Shown: positions 4,732 to 5,606 of the stretch, piece by piece
How positions within the stretch are numbered: position 1 is the stretch's first letter
How the letters are laid out: every line of letters begins with the position of its first letter
NCBI GenBank assembly: GCA_022822245.1
Contig: JAJECB010000494.1
Location: forward strand, 1 to 5,606
Reading direction: 5' to 3'
Origin: Gammaproteobacteria bacterium
GTDB lineage: Bacteria > Pseudomonadota > Gammaproteobacteria > HK1
Length of the DNA: 5,606 bases
Translations under genes and position numbers: made by a program
Notes under the pieces: model-generated
The model's input: the letters and a program-made list of their open reading frames with translations, nothing else
Databases searched by the model: none
What the model was told of the DNA's origin: nothing

Positions 4732-5606
4732 CGCAACCTCCGGCGGCTGCTGAAGCCCCGTCACGTTGCCGTCATCGGCGGGCGCGAGGCCGAGACGGTA
4801 GCGGGAGAGTGCGCGCGGATCGGCTACCGGGGTCCGGTGTGGCCGGTCAACCCCCGCCGCGAGTCGATTGGCGGGCACCGGTGCTACCGAGCCGTCGAAG
4901 ACCTCCCGCAGGCGCCCGACGCCGCCTTCGTCGCGGTGCCGCGCGAGGCGGCGATCGACACCGTGGCGCGGCTGGCCGCGATGGGCGCCGGCGGGGCGGT
5001 GTGTCACACCGCGGGATTCGCGGAGACGGGGGCGGAGGGCGCGAGGCTCGAGGCGGCCCTGGTCGCGGCGGCCGGCGACCTCGCCCTGATCGGACCGAAC
5101 TGCTACGGCGTCATCAACTACCTCGATCGGGCCGCGCTCTGGCCTTTCGCCCACGGCGGCGCGTGCCCGGGCTACGGGGCGGCGATCGTCACCCAGAGCG
5201 GCATGCTCTCCTCCGACCTCACCATGAGTCAGCGTTCCGTGCCGTTTGCATTCATGGCCTCGATCGGCAACCAGTCGGTGGTGACCCTGGCGGACTGCGT
5301 CGATGTCTTCGGCGGGTACCGCGGGGTGCGGGCGATCGGGCTGCACATCGAGGAGATTCCCGACGTCGCGGAGTTCTCGGCGGCGGTCCGCAAGGCCGTG
5401 GATACGGGCATCCCGGTGGTCGCGCTGCGGACCGGCGTGTCGGAGATCGGGGTGCGCCTGACCGCGAGCCACACCGGCGCCCTGTCCGGCGACGACGATC
5501 TGTACCAGGCTCTGTTCGACCGTCTCGGCGTCATCCGGGTCACCACCCCGGCCCAGCTCCTGGAGACGCTGAAGTTCCTGTGCGTGGCGGGGGTGCCGGA
5601 GGGAGA
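4714..5606 (+). CDS. ADP-forming acyl-CoA synthetase (3'-truncated)
   Basis: The frame starting at ATG 4714 stays open to the right edge (297 codons), so the C-terminus is missing. It matches the NDP-forming acyl-CoA synthetase superfamily (acetate-CoA ligase, ADP-forming; related to succinyl-CoA synthetase). Residues 17-110 form a CoA-binding Rossmann domain (HVAVIGG, WPVNPRRES, AGFAETG). GPNCYGVINY (127-136) and VTQSGMLSSD begin the ligase domain. SHTGALSG has the phospho-histidine H253, about where Pyrococcus acetyl-CoA synthetase has it. The expected ATP-grasp domain would lie off the window. The reaction is acid + CoA + ATP to acyl-CoA + ADP + Pi, and it is reversible. Here it could activate gamma-butyrobetaine, replacing the AMP-forming CaiC, or recover ATP from betainyl-CoA or carnitinyl-CoA. 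It starts 31 bp after the dehydrogenase stop. The CoA-domain loop reads GGREAET rather than the more usual GAS. A Pat-type protein acetyltransferase fusion cannot be excluded without the C-terminus. Confidence 0.88.
   Translation, partial: MNPARRRNLRRLLKPRHVAVIGGREAETVAGECARIGYRGPVWPVNPRRESIGGHRCYRAVEDLPQAPDAAFVAVPREAAIDTVARLAAMGAGGAVCHTAGFAETGAEGARLEAALVAAAGDLALIGPNCYGVINYLDRAALWPFAHGGACPGYGAAIVTQSGMLSSDLTMSQRSVPFAFMASIGNQSVVTLADCVDVFGGYRGVRAIGLHIEEIPDVAEFSAAVRKAVDTGIPVVALRTGVSEIGVRLTASHTGALSGDDDLYQALFDRLGVIRVTTPAQLLETLKFLCVAGVPEG

Noticed and set aside
3297..4736. A 479-codon open frame on the minus strand, opposite the acyl-CoA dehydrogenase
   Set aside because: Same explanation: long stop-free antisense frames are expected where the sense strand has GC-rich third positions; no motif or ribosome site supports it.
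4663..5472. A 269-codon minus-strand frame opposite the synthetase
   Set aside because: The + strand frame here shows an intact CoA-binding domain and the SHTGALSG active site, so the minus frame is an antisense shadow.

Overview
The window is a high-GC, densely packed stretch with all genes on the + strand. It reads like a catabolic locus of a free-living, probably aerobic bacterium. GC-rich third codon positions, purine-rich ribosome binding sites and the gene content fit a proteobacterium of the alpha, beta or gamma classes, but nothing in the sequence fixes the genus.

Layout: (1) the C-terminal part of a class III PLP aminotransferase, cut by the left edge (1-569); (2) a 156-bp gap with a hairpin and small direct repeats (570-725); (3) a CaiD-type crotonobetainyl-CoA hydratase (726-1544); (4) an L-carnitine dehydrogenase-type NAD oxidoreductase (1571-2524); (5) a beta-keto acid cleavage enzyme (BKACE, formerly DUF849) of the kind that cleaves 3-dehydrocarnitine (2540-3424); (6) an 88-bp gap with an imperfect palindrome (3425-3512); (7) an FAD acyl-CoA dehydrogenase (3513-4682); (8) the N-terminal part of an ADP-forming acyl-CoA synthetase, cut by the right edge (4714-5606). 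No RNA gene, transposon, CRISPR array, convincing promoter or intrinsic terminator was seen.

Functional reading (inference from family matches and order): the five genes from 726 onward can be placed in one route. Gamma-butyrobetaine would be activated to its CoA ester by the synthetase and oxidised to crotonobetainyl-CoA by the acyl-CoA dehydrogenase. CaiD would hydrate this to L-carnitinyl-CoA. After release of CoA, L-carnitine would be oxidised to 3-dehydrocarnitine, and BKACE with acetyl-CoA would cleave that to betainyl-CoA (a glycine betaine precursor) and acetoacetate. Each step is known in some bacterium; the compact combination with an ADP-forming synthetase is the noteworthy part. 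The step that frees carnitine from CoA, the ETF partners, the transporter and the regulator are not in the window. The role of the aminotransferase is unclear, and it may belong to a neighbouring unit.

Points worth a second look: an Asp where acyl-CoA dehydrogenases usually carry the catalytic Glu; a Leu at the usual NAD-ribose acidic position of the carnitine dehydrogenase; duplicated start regions in front of both the hydratase and the synthetase; and an imperfect palindrome in front of the dehydrogenase.
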